NCBI RefSeq assembly: GCF_000471905.2
Contig: NW_006499810.1
Location: forward strand, 4,702,357 to 4,766,356
Source of the DNA: Amborella trichopoda
Lineage: Eukaryota > Streptophyta > Magnoliopsida > Amborellales > Amborellaceae
Direction: 5' to 3'
Length of the DNA stretch: 64,000 nt
Each line of letters starts with the position of its first letter. Position 1 is the stretch's first letter. The translations under genes and the position numbers were made by a program. The notes beneath the pieces were generated by a model. The model searched no databases and was not told the origin of the DNA. It was given only the letters and a program-made list of their open reading frames with translations. Of this stretch, positions 45,300-58,834 are shown in pieces.

Positions 45300-48200
45300 C
45301 TATTGATGTTTCCATCATTATCTGCGTGAACCTCAAAATGAATCGTGTCGGTTAGCCACTCTTGTTTGCATATTGGTCCTGTAACCTAAATGGGCACGCC
45401 TCTGACTAGGCTATCGCCGCATGTGAAAAGGTACTCACTAGCACCGACTGTGTTCTCAAAAGCTAGCACCAGCTACGTTTGTCAAAGCCCAGTGTCGGTT
45501 GCGTCCTCAAAAGTTACCGTCGCTTGTGTTAAACAAAGCCTAGCGTTGGCTATGTTCTCAAAATTTACCGCTACTTGTGTTAAATAAAGCTCAGAATCGG
45601 TTGTGTTCATCAAACACTAGTGCCGACTGTGTTCTTAAAGGCCCAGCGCCAACTGTGTTCTCAAAGGCCCAGTGCTGGCTGCGTTTCCCAAGGGTTGACG
45701 TTGGCCGTGTCTTCAAGGGTTAACGACGGTTCTGTTTTGGTCACAGCCCAATGCGGCTTGTGTTCAAATCCTTCACACGAGCTACAGAGTGTGCACGTGT
45801 CGCTTAGAGCCCTAGGTGCGCCGCCTGACAACTGCCGTCCGCGATGTGGTCTGATGCATGTCCTCGCACCTGTGCATGGTGACCGTTACGTCCCAGTGAC
45901 CCTTCGTCTCCAAGCAACTATTCATTCCCCCATGACCTTCTAGCTACTCATCGGGAAACTCTTCTCACTTGTTGTAAACCCACTGTTGCACCTTCCCCTC
46001 TTCTCTGATTAACGGGACACCACCGAAAAGCCCACGAAAGCTAGTGGAAGTCCATCGGCAGTCCCCTGCTGTAACTTCCACCCCTTCTTCTCCTTCTCTG
46101 ATACTCCAAAACTATCGTTAGAATCCCTGCGTTAGCTGGCAGACCTCTTACTTCCCAACTCCGGCAAATAGCAACCCTTACCGATAGTACCCTGCATTCA
46201 CATCGGAGTTCTTACGGGAAATTTCTCACTGCCTTTGGCAAACTCCTGCAAACCCTCCCTTGTAAGCTCTGCGTGCTTGCTGGAATTCTCGCTGGGAGCT
46301 CTCTCACTCTCACTGCTAAATGCCTGAGCACTTTTACCTTCGGTAAAAGGGTAAAAATGGGGTTTACCCCCTTATATAGGTGATGTTTCCCTATAGTTAC
46401 CCTAAGATGTCAAGAATTCTAGGCACGTCCCTGAAGACTAAATGACACTGGGCTGGACCGTGTCGAGCTCAGACTCAAGGCCTGAACATAGGCTTACTGC
46501 CCCCCATGACGCCCCATGCATCAGAGACCAGGACCGGGTCAGGCTTAGGCTCAAGGCCTGAACACAGGTCACCACCGCCCGTGTAATATGTCCTTAGCGC
46601 TGGCTGTGTTCTCAAAAGCCCAGCATCTGATGTGTTCTTAAAAGCCCACCGCCGGCTGTGTTCTTAAAAGCTAAGGCCTACTGTGCTCAGCACCGAATGT
46701 GTTCTTAAGTTTACCGTCGCGTGTGTTGCCACTGTGCATGTTAGAGTCGCATGTGTTACCTCTGCCCGTGCTAGTGCCATCCGTGTCAATGCTTCTACCG
46801 TTCAGGACCAACGGCATGTGTGTTATGCTCCCCATGCTAATGTCGTGCATGTGCTACCACCCTACATACCCTTATGCCAGGTCCTGTTACCGTCTGTGTG
46901 TCCTATCGCTATCCCTAGTGGAGTTGCACCCAAGCCGTTGCACCCAGGCTGTGACCTGTCATCCCCAGTGGAGTTGCACCCAAGCCGTTGCACCCAGGCC
47001 GTGATCTGTCATGCCCAATTGAGTCAGGAGTAGGCCACTGTCCCTCATCCCCAGTAGGAGTCACACCCGTACTGCAGCCCATTATCCCCAGTGGAGTTAG
47101 GGTCATTCTTACCTGTTCAACCCTCAGTGGGTCTATTTCGTAGCAAGTCCTTATTCCTTTGCTATCTTATCCCCAAGGAGTCGGATTACCTTCCATAAGC
47201 CTATTCTTCATAGAGTCTCACTTTTTACCCCTTGGGAGTCACACTCAGACCCTAATCCCCAGTGAAGTCCGCTTCCATTAGCCACTCCTCGTAGCCACCA
47301 TCTCCATCTAAGCCCTCTGCTTGTATATGGCCTTCACTACTTTATCCCCAGGGAGTCAGATTACCATCCACAGACCTATTCCTCATGAAGCTTCACCTAC
47401 ATGGCTACCCACAACGGTCGGTGCTGCATGACCCTAAACTGCACCGCCACGATCCAAACTATACGACCTTAAACTGTAGCGAAGTTCTAGTTGCACGACC
47501 TTAAACTGAATGGTCCTACCTGCATGACTTTAAATTACATAGCCACGGTCCAAGCTATATGACCTCAAAACCATAGTGCACATTTTGGCCGTATGACGTT
47601 AAAAGGCTTAGCACCATGGTCCAAACTATATGACCTTTAACTGTAGCAGAGGTCTAGTTGCACGACCTTAAATTGCATGGTCCTAGCTACACGGCTTTAA
47701 ACTACATAGCCAATGTCCAAGCTATATTACCTTCAACCATAGTGCACGTCCTGACCGCACGATGTTAAACCGCTTTGCACAGGTCCCGAAGGCATGACCT
47801 TAAACACGCCCCCACGTATGCGCACACCCCATATGCGCGCACCACCTTCAAACTTCCCAGTAAATCCACCTTCCTTCATTACCATTCATCAGTCCCCAGT
47901 TAGTCTCACCCTCGCTCACAAATGGCAATCCATCCCGCCATCCATACTCATCGTCAGCTAGTTGGCCACCACTTTCCACTTTCCATCTTTCATAGGCAGC
48001 CTCATGCCATCTCTCCAAAGTAAGTCAAACCACCACTATACTTGGCCTTCACAAACTACCATCCATCCCCACTGTGGTCCAGTTTTATGACCTTAAACTG
48101 TAGTGCACATCTTAGCCACATGACGTTAAAAGGTTTCGCACAGGTCCTGAAGGCATGACCCTAAACACGCCTTCACAAAAAAAAAAGAATAACGGGCATG

Positions 48201-49329
48201 GTGTATACCTATACAAGGGAACACCATGAGTAAAAATGACGGATGGGCATGGTCACGAAACCATGAGTAAATTTTTTTCGTAAAATAAAAACCAGGGCAC
48301 GGTGAAAACCCCAAAAGGGTACCATGAGTAAAAATGGAAAAATAAGGGTAGACATGGTCATAAGGTCATGGTTAAAAGAGCCCCAAATAAAACGAAGTTG
48401 GTGAAACCATCTCTACAAAGCTACTTCTCAAGTCCAAGTGAAAATCGGTAAAGGATGCTTGGACTAATAAACAGGTTGATGCAGCGTTTACCACCATAGG
48501 CGGCTTTAGCCAGCATTCAAGAAGAAAAATCTTTGGTGTCAGAATACTCTGATACCAAGGCCCAAAAAGATGAGCATCATGGAAATATTCCTACAGCCTG
48601 AGTCCATTCATAACAAGGACTTGACGAACAGAAGACTTGCCAAGAAGGCAAGACAAGTCTGATAAAGAAGAGCATTATTCCCACAAGGTCACTAATGCAC
48701 TCTATGATGCTGAAGGTGCCCCAAGAAAGCCAAGTCAGCCAGACCTTGAACCTGTTATGCAGCAATAGGATTGCGCCCTCAGGGGTCACCTCGAACAACG
48801 AAAAGAGGTATCCTGATTGTTGAAACTACTAACAGTAAGCAGGGTTATGCCCAAAGTCGATCACCTCGATAAACAGAGGTACCCTGCCCTCCAAGCAAAA
48901 TCTAGTGTGAAACGCAGACGGCTGCCAACAGAGGGCCCTGCAGCCGACCATCTAGATCAAACAACAAAACAAAGAAACTCAGACTAAATGGGAAAAATGC
49001 CCTTCAGCATGACACTCGACCGCTAGGCGGGCATGATTATGACTAATGAGGTCCGTACAAAATCCTCAAATGTCTGAATCACAAACAATCCATGCGAAAG
49101 CGAGGACTTTGATAGGATCCCTAAAAAAGTCTCTTCTCCCCTAAGTCTCCACGGATGGACCTGTACATTGCATCCAAACGTTTGAGCATCCAAGTTACAA
49201 CATTGCGTGGATCTCCTCGGTGTTCACGTGGTCTTGTGGCTAGGAAGAAAAAAGTAATAAAACCAAAGGAAATTTTTTGAATGTTGTCTTTCTTGCTACT
49301 CTCGAAGCACAACATTCAGTAGGGTAAGC
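45300..49329 (+). repeat. 3' untranslated region of G1 with short tandem arrays
   Basis: About 4 kb without coding sense. Array A (about 45430-45740, and again near 46590-46830) repeats a phrase like GCGCCAACTGTGTTCTCAAAGG. Array B (about 46910-47400) repeats ATCCCCAGTGGAGTTGCACC. Array C (about 47400-48170) repeats GCATGACCTTAAACTGTAG-like phrases. Array D (about 48190-48370) repeats AACACCATGAGTAAAAATG. G2 carries the same arrays in the opposite orientation, with different copy numbers. A short purine-rich AGTAGGGTAAGC precedes the 3' LTR. The open frames here are shadows of the repeats. Confidence 0.8.
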
Positions 49330-50899
49330 TGTTTGAAGACATTTTTCAGCACCTTGGGTCCTTGATGCGGGATAAAAGAGAAGTCAATCAATAAAGCCTT
49401 GACATACAATGAAATTCCTGACAGTCTCATAATATCCTCAGAACATGTTAGAATCTTTCTAAGCAATCCAAAAAGCCACCTGTCAAGTTTCGTCGTAATC
49501 CGACATGTCTAAAGTAGCACAGATAAAGAAACAGCTTCAGAAAAATTAGCCTCTAGCGCCTTGAAACGGACCCCTTAACTAGAACTCTATTTTTGATGCT
49601 TCAAGCAGTGGTGGGATCACCGCCATTAGATCTGACATGGCCGAAAATCCTTAAGGTTTACGTTTCGGCTTAAATAGACATTCCAATAAAATGTTATGGG
49701 TGAAACATTAAAAAAGGTTAAGCCGCACGTTATTCCCATGCGGCCTTCCTGCACCAATCTTCATTAAAGGAGACTGGTTTGCACAATCACGAGCAACAAT
49801 TTTGAAGACTCGTATCTCACTCGTCTTGAGTCGGATCATGCTCAAATTTGGTGAGCGTGTTCATCTTGTCAAGACGAGCGTTTTGATATATTACATGCCC
49901 CATGAAGATACCTGAGTAGGGAGAAAAACTAGAGAAAATTTGGTGATTCGTGAAGACAGTTGAAGAAAATTCAGTAGCAACACGCCTCACTCGAGTGACC
50001 ATATCACGACGTTCGTGTACTCGATCAATGTCTAATCAACTACATTATGTATGTAAGGTCTGAGGCTATGTCTGGTCCGAACTCTGCGTATGATGAATGG
50101 TTGGATTCGGCATACGAAGGCGTCAAAGTTGCTATAGATTTCGATAGTCGGATTCCAAGATCCGGCCAAAAACCCAAGACGACGAAATCTTCATTCGGAC
50201 ACGAAATCGAGCTACGTTTGTTGCAACTTGATCGTGATACATACTTAGTGCAATTCAATGAAGAAACTAAAGAAAAGAAAAAACATGAAAAAAACAAGCA
50301 CACTATCGATCAGAAGTTTTCAAGATCTATACAAATTTTGAGTCGCATGATCGTGGCCTAAAAATACGATATGTGGCTCGAAGTTGGTATCAAATCGATC
50401 ATCATGCCGAGCCTGACAAGAAAGCAATCATCTTTTGAGGAAACGGACACCGGAGCAACCTCGAATCAATCATGGAAGATCACACACGTTCTAATGCAAT
50501 AGCAAGGACTGTTGTGAAATTCCATATATTGTTGGGCAGGTGCGAAAAATTCCTCTTGCACCCATTGTTTAGATTTTATTTTAATTCAAATAAATTATAA
50601 TTATCATCAATTAGGTTAGATTTTGGGCATCCACACATGTTTGGGCCCAATTTTATAAATACATGCTAAACCTAATTGTAAAAGGATCCTTCTTTTTTCA
50701 ATCTCATGAAAAAATTTTGAGCGTTTTAACATTAAAATTGTGGGCACGTCTTGGAGAGAGAGAGGAGAGAGAGAAGAAAGTTCGGTACCTTTTGGTGAAG
50801 GTAACTGTCTCTCTCTTCATCGTATCTCTCTTTCTCTCTCCTCCTCTCATCTTTCTCTTTCTCGCTCCTCTCATCTCTCTCTTTCTCTCTCCTCTTCTT
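49330..50899 (+). repeat. 3' LTR of G1, truncated by insertion of G2
   Basis: Begins TGTTTGAAGACATTTTTCAGC and follows the 5' LTR from its first base through the TATA box (50654-50661) and into the GA/CT-rich leader. It ends in the CT-rich part at about 50899, where the terminal end of G2 (opposite strand) begins. The minisatellite and the last 0.6 kb are missing here. CTTCT (50895-50899) is the predicted target duplication of G2; its partner lies beyond the window. Confidence 0.8.
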
Positions 50900-53800
50900 T
50901 AGTTAGGTGCCTCGATCTCGTCCCCCAGATCCAGATGATCGGGAGGTACGCATCTCGGGTTCAGGGGAACCCGAGACTTGAGATCGCTCTCTCGGGAACC
51001 TTGCTAAAAAATAAGGGCAGGTAGACCAATCGATGAGAGAGGAATTTAAGGTGGGTTCAGGACTTACTCGGACAGGCTCGCGTGGGTGCCCTCTTAGATC
51101 ACGAAGAAAGCCCCTAGTTAAAAAATTGGTTCGGGCCTCTTCCTTGGCCTGTACTCTCCTGTTTCTGCAATCACACACACATGGAAAATGTTACAAGACA
51201 AGTGGGTCAAGGGACCCCACCTTGCCTTTCGAGGACGTACACGAACGTGCACATTCAAAAAAAAAAAGAGGAAGAGATGAATGAGAGAAGGAATATTGGG
51301 GTTAGAAGAATTTGACCAAACGGTGAGAACGACACAGTGACTATACTAGTAAGTAATTGACCCAATGTGGCAGTAAAATGGGTTCGGTAACTCTGACCGG
51401 CTCAATAAAATTACTACTAGACGACAACACCAATACCGACTAGCTAAACATAATGGCTAGTCTGTCGTGGTGATAAAGTGGGCACAGTAACTTTGACTAG
51501 CACAATGACATTATGGCTAAATGATAGGACTACCATGGAAGTCTAGTCTCGACTCCTCTTGGTCAAACGAAAGGGTAAGAGAAAGAAAGAAGAAAAACAA
51601 GAAGATAGAGAGAAGAGAAGAAGAAGAAAAGAAGAGAAAAGAGAAGAAGAAGAGAGTAAGAGGGAAAAAAAATGAGAGAATAAGAAGAGAGAGAAGGGAA
51701 GGAAGGGAGAAGGAACACTGAAGTTAATGAGATCGGGAGAGAGAAGACTCAGACGGTAATGGCTTCCACCGAATATGATGTGACGAAGAAGAAGGAGGAG
51801 GAAAAACACATGCGACAACAGGCTTCCGCCAGTTGTGACATGAGAAAGAAGTAGATGAAACTCAGGTAGCGATGGTCCTTCATTGACTGTGACATAAGGA
51901 GAGAAGAGAGAGAAAGAATGCAGGCGACGATGTGCTTCCACCTTCTGTGACAAAACAGAGAGAGAAGGAACACATGCAGCAATAGGCTTGCGCCGGCTGT
52001 GTTAGAAGAAAGAGGAGAGGGAAAGAACACAGGTGGCGATAGGCTTCCGCTGTCTGTAATAGAATAACAAAGATTGGAAACACAGGCAGTGCTAGGCTTG
52101 CATCGACTACAATAGAAGAGAAGAAAGAAAGGAAACACACAGGTGGCACTAGGCTCACGCTGTCTATGATAAAAGAGAGAAAGAGAGAGAAAATATAGGC
52201 GACAAAAGGATTGTACCGTCTGTGACAGCAGAGAAGAGAGAGAAAACATAGACAGTGATAGGCTGCACTGTCTGTGATAGAAGAGAGAAAGAGAGATAAA
52301 ATATAAGCGGCGATAGGCTTGAGCCATCTGTGACAAAAGAAAGGAGAGAATTTTGATAGAGGCCCAACCCACCACTCGGGCTAAGGTCAAGCTCACTGTT
52401 CATGTCTCATGAGCAGGAAGGCATCAGGCCAGACGATAGGTCCACCATGGGTGAATAGAGAAATGGGAGAGGTGCAGGGAAAGAGAAAAATGATAAACAA
52501 AAGGAAGAGTAAGAGAAAGAGATAGAGTTGAGAGAGAAAAGTGAAGGGACAGAGATAATGATGAGAAAAGAGGAGAGCGAAAGAGAGAAAGAGATAAAGA
52601 TGAGAAAAGAGGAGAGAGATAGAGATGAGAAAAGAGGAGAGAGATAGAGATGAGAAAAGAGGAGAGAGATAGAGATGAGAAAAGAAGAGAGAGAAAAAAG
52701 GAGGAGAGAGAAAGTTACCTTATCGAGGGGTACCGACTCTTTCTTCTCTCTCCTCTCTCTCTTTCTCTCCAAGATGCACCCAAGAGCTTAAGCAATAATT
52801 GAAATCTTTATTGAATGGTTGAAGATGAAACCAAAGTCCTCGATCCTTTTTACAATTAGGCGTTGCATGTTTATGTAGAATTGGGTTCAAACATGGGTAG
52901 ATACCAAAAACTAGCTAAATTGACGATAATTATAATTTAATTGGATTAAAAAAATTAATAAATTAGGGTGAAAAAGGACTGTTTTGGATTTTCCTAACAA
53001 TAGATGGAATTCTAGAACAGCCCCTACTGCTGCCCGAGAACTTGTGTGATCTTTCACGAATGATTCGGGTTGCTCTGATGCCTATTTGATCAAAAGATAA
53101 TTGTTTTATTGTAAGGCTCGGCATGACGATCAATTTGATACCAACTTCAAGCCATGAATCATATTTTTAAGCCATGGTCATGAGACTTGAAATTTGCTTA
53201 AGTCTTGAAAACTTTAGATCGATAACGTGCTCATTTCTTGATGTTTTTATTTGATTTCTTCACTGAATCATACTGAGCATGCCGTCACGATCATGTTGCA
53301 ACAAACGTAGCTCAATTTCATGTCCAAATGGAGATTTCACTGTCTTGCATTTTTGGTCGGAAGCTTGAAATCCGATGGCTGGAATTTACAGTCACTTTGT
53401 CGCCTTTGTGTGTAAAATCCAATTATTCATCATGTACGGGGTTTGGACAATAGTAGCCCTGGACTTTACGCACACGACGGAATTGGTTTCATGTTGATCT
53501 AATGCGTGAGCAGCATGATTTGGCCGCTCTAGGGAGGCATGTCGCTGCATATTATTTTGCAACTTCTTCACGAATCAAAAACTTCTCTCTAGCTTTTCTC
53601 GCTGCTCGGGTGTCGTCACGGGGCATACCACATATTAAAATGAACACGCTCACAAAATTTGAGCGCGATCTGACTCGGATCGCGTGAGATATGGGTCCCG
53701 AAAGTCACTGCCCGTGATTATGAAAAAAACCACCTTTAATGGTGTTTTGGTGCAGGGTGGGCACACGAGAATAGTGTGTGGCTCCTCCTATTTCAATCTT

Positions 53801-54173
53801 TTGCTCATAACTTTGTCGTGGAGTGCCCGATTAAGCCGAAACTTGATCCATAGGGGTTTTCAACCATGTCGAATCCAATGGAGGTAGTCCCATAGCAATT
53901 TGACGTATAAAAAATATGGTTCTAGTTACAGAGTCTGTTTCAAGGTGTTAGAGGCCAATTTTTCCAAAATTGTTTCTTTTTGTTCACTGCCCTAGAAATG
54001 TCGGAATATAACAAAACCTGGTAGGTGACCTTTTGGAGTTCTTATGAAGATATTGACCAGTTTTGGGGCCATTATGAGACTGTCAAAATTTTTACTGTAA
54101 GTTGAGGTTTTATTGACTTGCTACCTCTTTACTCTGCATCAGGGACCAAGGTGCTGAAAAATGTGTTCAAACA
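50900..54173 (-). repeat. 3' LTR of G2 (about 3.27 kb)
   Basis: On the - strand it begins TGTTTGAACACATTTTTCAGC at 54173 and ends in a CACCTAACTA-like word at 50900. It has the LTR parts in order: U3 homologous to 32453-33780, GA/CT-rich leader (about 52770-52560), a diverged fold-back minisatellite (about 52350-51740), and a last 0.6 kb homologous to 35300-35930. Open frames over 51543-52772 come from the low-complexity sequence. Confidence 0.85.
51740..52350 (-). repeat. Fold-back minisatellite of the G2 LTR
   Basis: Diverged units of about 55-60 bp at the same LTR position as the G1 array. One unit keeps a strong stem: 52247-52257 against 52266-52276, 10 of 11 positions paired, with an 8-base loop. 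The arm sequence is not that of G1. Other units are weaker. Confidence 0.7.
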
Positions 54174-57100
54174 GCTTGCCCCACCAAATTTTGTGCTCTG
54201 ATAAGTGAGAAGGACAACATTCAAAAAATTTCATTTGGCTTTATTACTTTTTTCTTCCTAGCCACAGAACCACGTGAACGCCGAGAAGATTCACACAACG
54301 CTGCAACTAGGATGCTCAGACATTTGGATGCAATGTACAGATCTATCCGTGGAGACTTTAGGGGTAGAAGATATTTTTTTGAGGGATCCTGTCGATGTCC
54401 TCACCCTCAAGGGACTAATTGTGATTCTGAAGCAGAGGATTTTATATGGACCTTGTTAGTCAGAATCAACCCCGTCAAGCAGTCGAGTGCCTTGTTGAAA
54501 GAAATTTTTCTCATTTAGTATGGGTTTCTTAGTTTTTTAGATTGACAGCCAAAGAGCCTTTGGTCGGCATTGTTTGCTGCTACACCAGATTTACTTTTGA
54601 CAAGCAGGGTACCTCTGTGGTCCCTCTCTTGTCGGGTCCAGTCGGGGGCTTTTTGTCGGCCTGTCCCGAACGTCCGAGCTTGTCAGCTAGGGAGGAATTT
54701 TAGTGAGGTGGCCTCATGGTGAGGTGTCACCGTGAAGTCTCTAGTTGGTTTTGCCCTGGCTTTGTCAGTTTCTTGCCTTCTTGTGTGTCTTTGGTTTGTG
54801 GGAATGACTTCCTTGTTTGTTTGTTTTCGATGGTCTGCTGAAAGGCCTTTTGTCGGCGTTCGTCTGCGTTGGACACCAGATATTCCTTGGTGGGTAGGGT
54901 ACATTAGTTTGTCGAGGTGATCGGCTTTAGGTATAATCCCAACCCACTATTAGTAGTTTCGTGTAACAGGTCCAAAGTCATGGCTGACTTAGCCTTCTTA
55001 GGTAATCTCCAGCATCTTGAAGTGCATTTAGTGGCCTCTTGGGAATGATGCTCTTCTTGTCTTGCCTTTTTGATCGAGTTTTCTATTCTTTGACTCATTT
55101 TTACGAATGGACTCAGGCTGTCAGAATATTTTCCTTGAAGCTCGTATTTTTGGGTCCTGGTATTGTGACACCAGGCCTTTTTTTTTTCTTTGAGTGTGGG
55201 CTGAAGCCGCATGTAGAGGCGAACACTGCATCAACCTGTTTATTGGTACAAGCATCCTTTACAGATTTTCACTTGAACTTGGGAAGCAGCACCATGGAGA
55301 CAGTTTTCACCAACTTCCTTTTATTTGGGGCTCTTTTACCCATGACCTTTTGGCCTTGTCCACCCTTGTCTTCCATTTTTACTCATGGTGTCCTTTCACG
55401 GTTTTCATCTTGCTAGGCTTTTTTTCACGGAACTCTTTTATTCATGGTTTCAGGACCATGCCCGTCTGTCATTTTTACTCATGGCGTTCCCTTGTCAGGT
55501 ATACAACATGCCCGTTTTATTGAAGGAGTGTTTAAGGTCATGTCTTCGAGACCTGTACAAAGCTTTATATCGTCATGCGGCTAGGACGTGCACTACAGTT
55601 TAAGGTCATACAGCTGAACCATGGTGGTGATGAATGGCAGTCTATTGAGGCCATGGAGTGAGTATGGTGGTGGTTTTTAATTCAGTTTGGGGAGATGGCA
55701 CGAGGCTAGTTGTGAAAGATGGATGATGTATGAATGGAAGGTGAAAAGTGGTGACCCACTAGCTTACAATGAGTATGGATGGTGAGATAGCTCGCCATTT
55801 TGTGAGCACGGGTGAGACTCAATGGGGAATGATGAAATTAATGGAATCACTGGGAAGATAATGAAGGTCGTGCGCTCACATGAATGGGTCGATTAGGGAA
55901 GACGTGCGTGAAAATACACGTAAAGGGCGTGTGTGCATGTGTGAGGGTGTGTTTAAGGTCATGCCTCTGGGATCTGTGCAAAGCAGTTTATCGTCATGCG
56001 GCCAAGCCATGCACTATGGTTCAAGGTCGTATAGCTTGGACCGGGCTGTGCAGTTTAAAGTCATGCAGCTAGGACCATACAGTTTAAGGTCATGCAACTA
56101 GACCTTCGCTACAGTTTAAGGTCATATAGTTCGGGCCATGGTGTTGAGCCTTTTAACGTAATGCGGCTAGGACATGTACTATGGTTTAAGGTCGTAACAC
56201 TAGACCATGGTGCCGAGCCTTTTAACGTCATGCGGTTAGGACGTGTACTTTTTAAGGTCATATAGTTTTGACCGTTTAGTTTAAGGTCATGCAGCTAGAC
56301 CTCCGCTACAGCATATGGTCGTATAGTTTGGACCATGCAGTTTAGAGTCATGCACCTAGACCAAGGCTGTGCAGTTTAAGGTCATGCAACGCGAACCAAG
56401 GTGTGGATTGTCATGTGGGCGAAGCTACGTGGGGAATAAGTCTGTAGATGGGAATCTTACTCCTTGGGGATAAAATGGTTCAGGCCAACAAGGGGTTCAG
56501 ATGGGAAGACGGACTTCATTGGGTATAATGGGAACAGGTGTGGGTCCCTTATAAGTGAAAAAATGGTACCCGACTTCTACTTGTGAGGAAGACCCACCGG
56601 GGGTTGCAGTGGTAAAAATGATCCTAACTCCACTGGGGATAATGAGCTACAGTATGAGTATGACTCCTACAGTACGAGTATGACTCCTACTGGGGATGAG
56701 AAGTCATGGCCTGAGTAGAACGACTTGGGTACCACTCCGTTGGGAATAATAGGTCACGGTCAAGGTGCAACTTCATTGGGGATAACAATAGTAAGACATG
56801 CACGACTTTTAGCATGGGGGTGTGACAATGAACATTTCTTGAACACTCAGCTGGCGTTGAGTCTTTTGAAAACGCAGCCGACACTGATGTCGCTCAACAT
56901 TACTTCTTGAACACTCAATCAGCGCTGGAGTCATTAGAAACATAGACGGCGCTGAGGACAGCCCATGTTATCTCTTGAACACAGCTGGCACTGAGTTGGC
57001 GAGAACACAGCCAACGCTGGGGTTACTGAAAACACAGCCAATGCGATTAGTTTGGACAACATAGGCGATGCTGGGTGTAGGTTAGTGTTCGGGCCCTGAC

Positions 57101-58800
57101 CCGAGCCTGACCTGGTCTTGTCTGTGTTGCACGGGATTTCATGGGCAGCGATAAACATTGCTCCGGCCTTGGGTCAAAACCATACCTGGTCCAGCCCATT
57201 GACGTTTGGCCTTCTTGGACATGGCTGGGATTCCCAGTTTTGCGAAAGGCATTTGAGGAAAGCATCGGCTATACAAAGGGGGTAAACCCCAATTTTTTTT
57301 TTTTTTATTGTTTTATGAAGGGTAAAACGACTTAAGGTAAAAATTTAGCAGCAAGAAGTGGTGTGGTTTTTCGGTATGCACACAGGGGATTCCAGCAAGA
57401 ACAAGCAGGGAAGACTGCACTTTGCAAGAGTTTGCCGGCCAGGGTAGTGAAGCAAACAGGGAGTCTATCGGAGTTGCAGGAGCTTGCAGTGAGAATAGGG
57501 AGTTCTCCAGGAAAAATAGGGGACTCCAACCGTGGTTTTGTGATTTCTAGCGGAGGGAAAAAGGGGTAGAAATTGCAGTAGAGGGCTACCCAGGGCTTTT
57601 CAAAGATTTTGGCAGTTTTCTCGGGGGCGTAAGTGGTTTCCCGGTGACTTGGAGGTCGCATTGGGTTTTCGACTGCGGAAGGGAAGTTCCGACAGAAATT
57701 CAAAGGACACATAAGACGAACTGTCGCTGAAGGTGGACAGTTGCGGGAAGGCGAACGATCACCGTTGGAAATCATGGAATCATCAAGGAGGCAAAGTGTC
57801 TTAGACCAAAAATCGAGGAGCCTTGAGAATCGTGGGGGGGGGCGAGGGAAAAAGAAAAGTCACGGGGAGGTGAATAGTCACGACGGCACTAACTTAGGAT
57901 ACGTAGTCGGCATTGGACGTTTAAAAGCACAATCGACGCAGATCCTCAAGAATAAGCAGCAGGTACTAGCCTTTGGAAGACGCAGTCGGCACTGGCCTTA
58001 GAAAAGTCAGTCCGCTCTAGGAGTTAGCAACACAACCAGGGCTAGCGTTTGGAGGACACCGCCAGTGCTAACTTCAGACGGCGCTTATCAGTGCATGGTG
58101 GGTGTCATGACGTGCATAGTGTTGCTCGCATGTGGCAGTGAGTCGTATGTGGGAATTATTGTGCATGACGATGAGTCATGTATGGCGATGTTTACGCACG
58201 ACATTGACTTGGGTAGACGAAGGGTGGTGACCAGTGGTAAAGCTTGGTTTATGATGCCCGTTGGAAGCTAAGTCCTCCAGCACAACAATGAAGTCCATGT
58301 TGTTCTGTGGAAGGGCAGCCACTGTGAACAGGGTATGCTCTCCATCATAGGCCAGTTCCTTGTCAGAGAAGTTACTTTGTATGTTTGATATACTCGACAG
58401 ATGAATTCAAGTTGACTCGAAAATGGTTGGCTTCTTCTTTTGACCAGTAACCATCCTCTTTGGTGACACTTGTCAGATGAATTGAAACTGACTCTCCAAA
58501 TGGTTTTGCTTCTTCTTCATGAGGAGATCATTTCTTTGGTGGTTTGGCTTCTTCTTCATAAGGAGAGCATTTCCTTTTGGCTGGTAACCGTCCTCTTATC
58601 CTCAGATGGAAGAGCAACACTGTGGGTTTTAGTTTGTAACCGTCCTCTTATCCTCTGATGCAAGATTCTTGTAACTTCCCTAATAATGGGCTTTTTTTTT
58701 ATTGTAACTTGTAACTCCTTTTAATGCAATAAAAAGGACTAAGATTTGCTTGGACTTTCTGACTTTCTTTTTTCATTACCATCCTCCTAACTTCTTTACT
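54174..58800 (-). repeat. 3' untranslated region of G2 with short tandem arrays
   Basis: The mirror of the G1 3' region. Array D lies at about 55500-55270, array C at about 56420-55540 (phrases like GTTTAAGGTCATGCAGC on the + strand), array B at about 56810-56440, and array A at about 57080-56840 and 58080-57900. The sequence directly before the LTR, read on the - strand, is TTGGTGGGGCAAGC, a likely polypurine tract. No PMD-like gene is seen here, unlike G1. Short direct repeats (CGTCCTCTTATCCTC near 58588 and 58649) lie near 58470-58660. Confidence 0.75.
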
Positions 58801-58834
58801 TCTGCACATTGAGTCTCTTTCTCTTGAGTTTGCA

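Larger units (their letters stand above)
32453..50899 (+). mobile_element. Ty3/gypsy element G1 (Tat/Ogre-like), interrupted in its 3' LTR
   Basis: The 5' LTR is 32453-35930, the primer binding site about 35934-35950, gag starts at 37318, and protease is at 40573. An antisense PMD-like gene follows, then a long 3' untranslated region. The 3' LTR starts at 49330 and is cut at 50899 by element G2. Very long LTRs, antisense extra genes and tandem-repeat-rich 3' regions are known traits of Tat/Ogre-type gypsy elements. Reverse transcriptase, RNase H and integrase are absent, so movement would need help in trans. Confidence 0.8.

Noticed and set aside
46360..46385. TATA-like CCCTTATATAGG as a promoter of a separate gene
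   Set aside because: It lies in the G1 3' region with no gene after it. Nearby sequence is shared with G2, so it is part of the element; a promoter role cannot be shown.
51521..52772. Open frames of up to 215 residues on the - strand, and a Lys/Glu/Arg frame on the + strand
   Set aside because: These lie in the G2 LTR leader and minisatellite, and arise from GA/CT bias.
45000..58200. Apparent giant palindrome around about 50.9 kb as a functional inverted duplication
   Set aside because: It is explained by two related gypsy elements in opposite orientation, one inserted into the LTR of the other.
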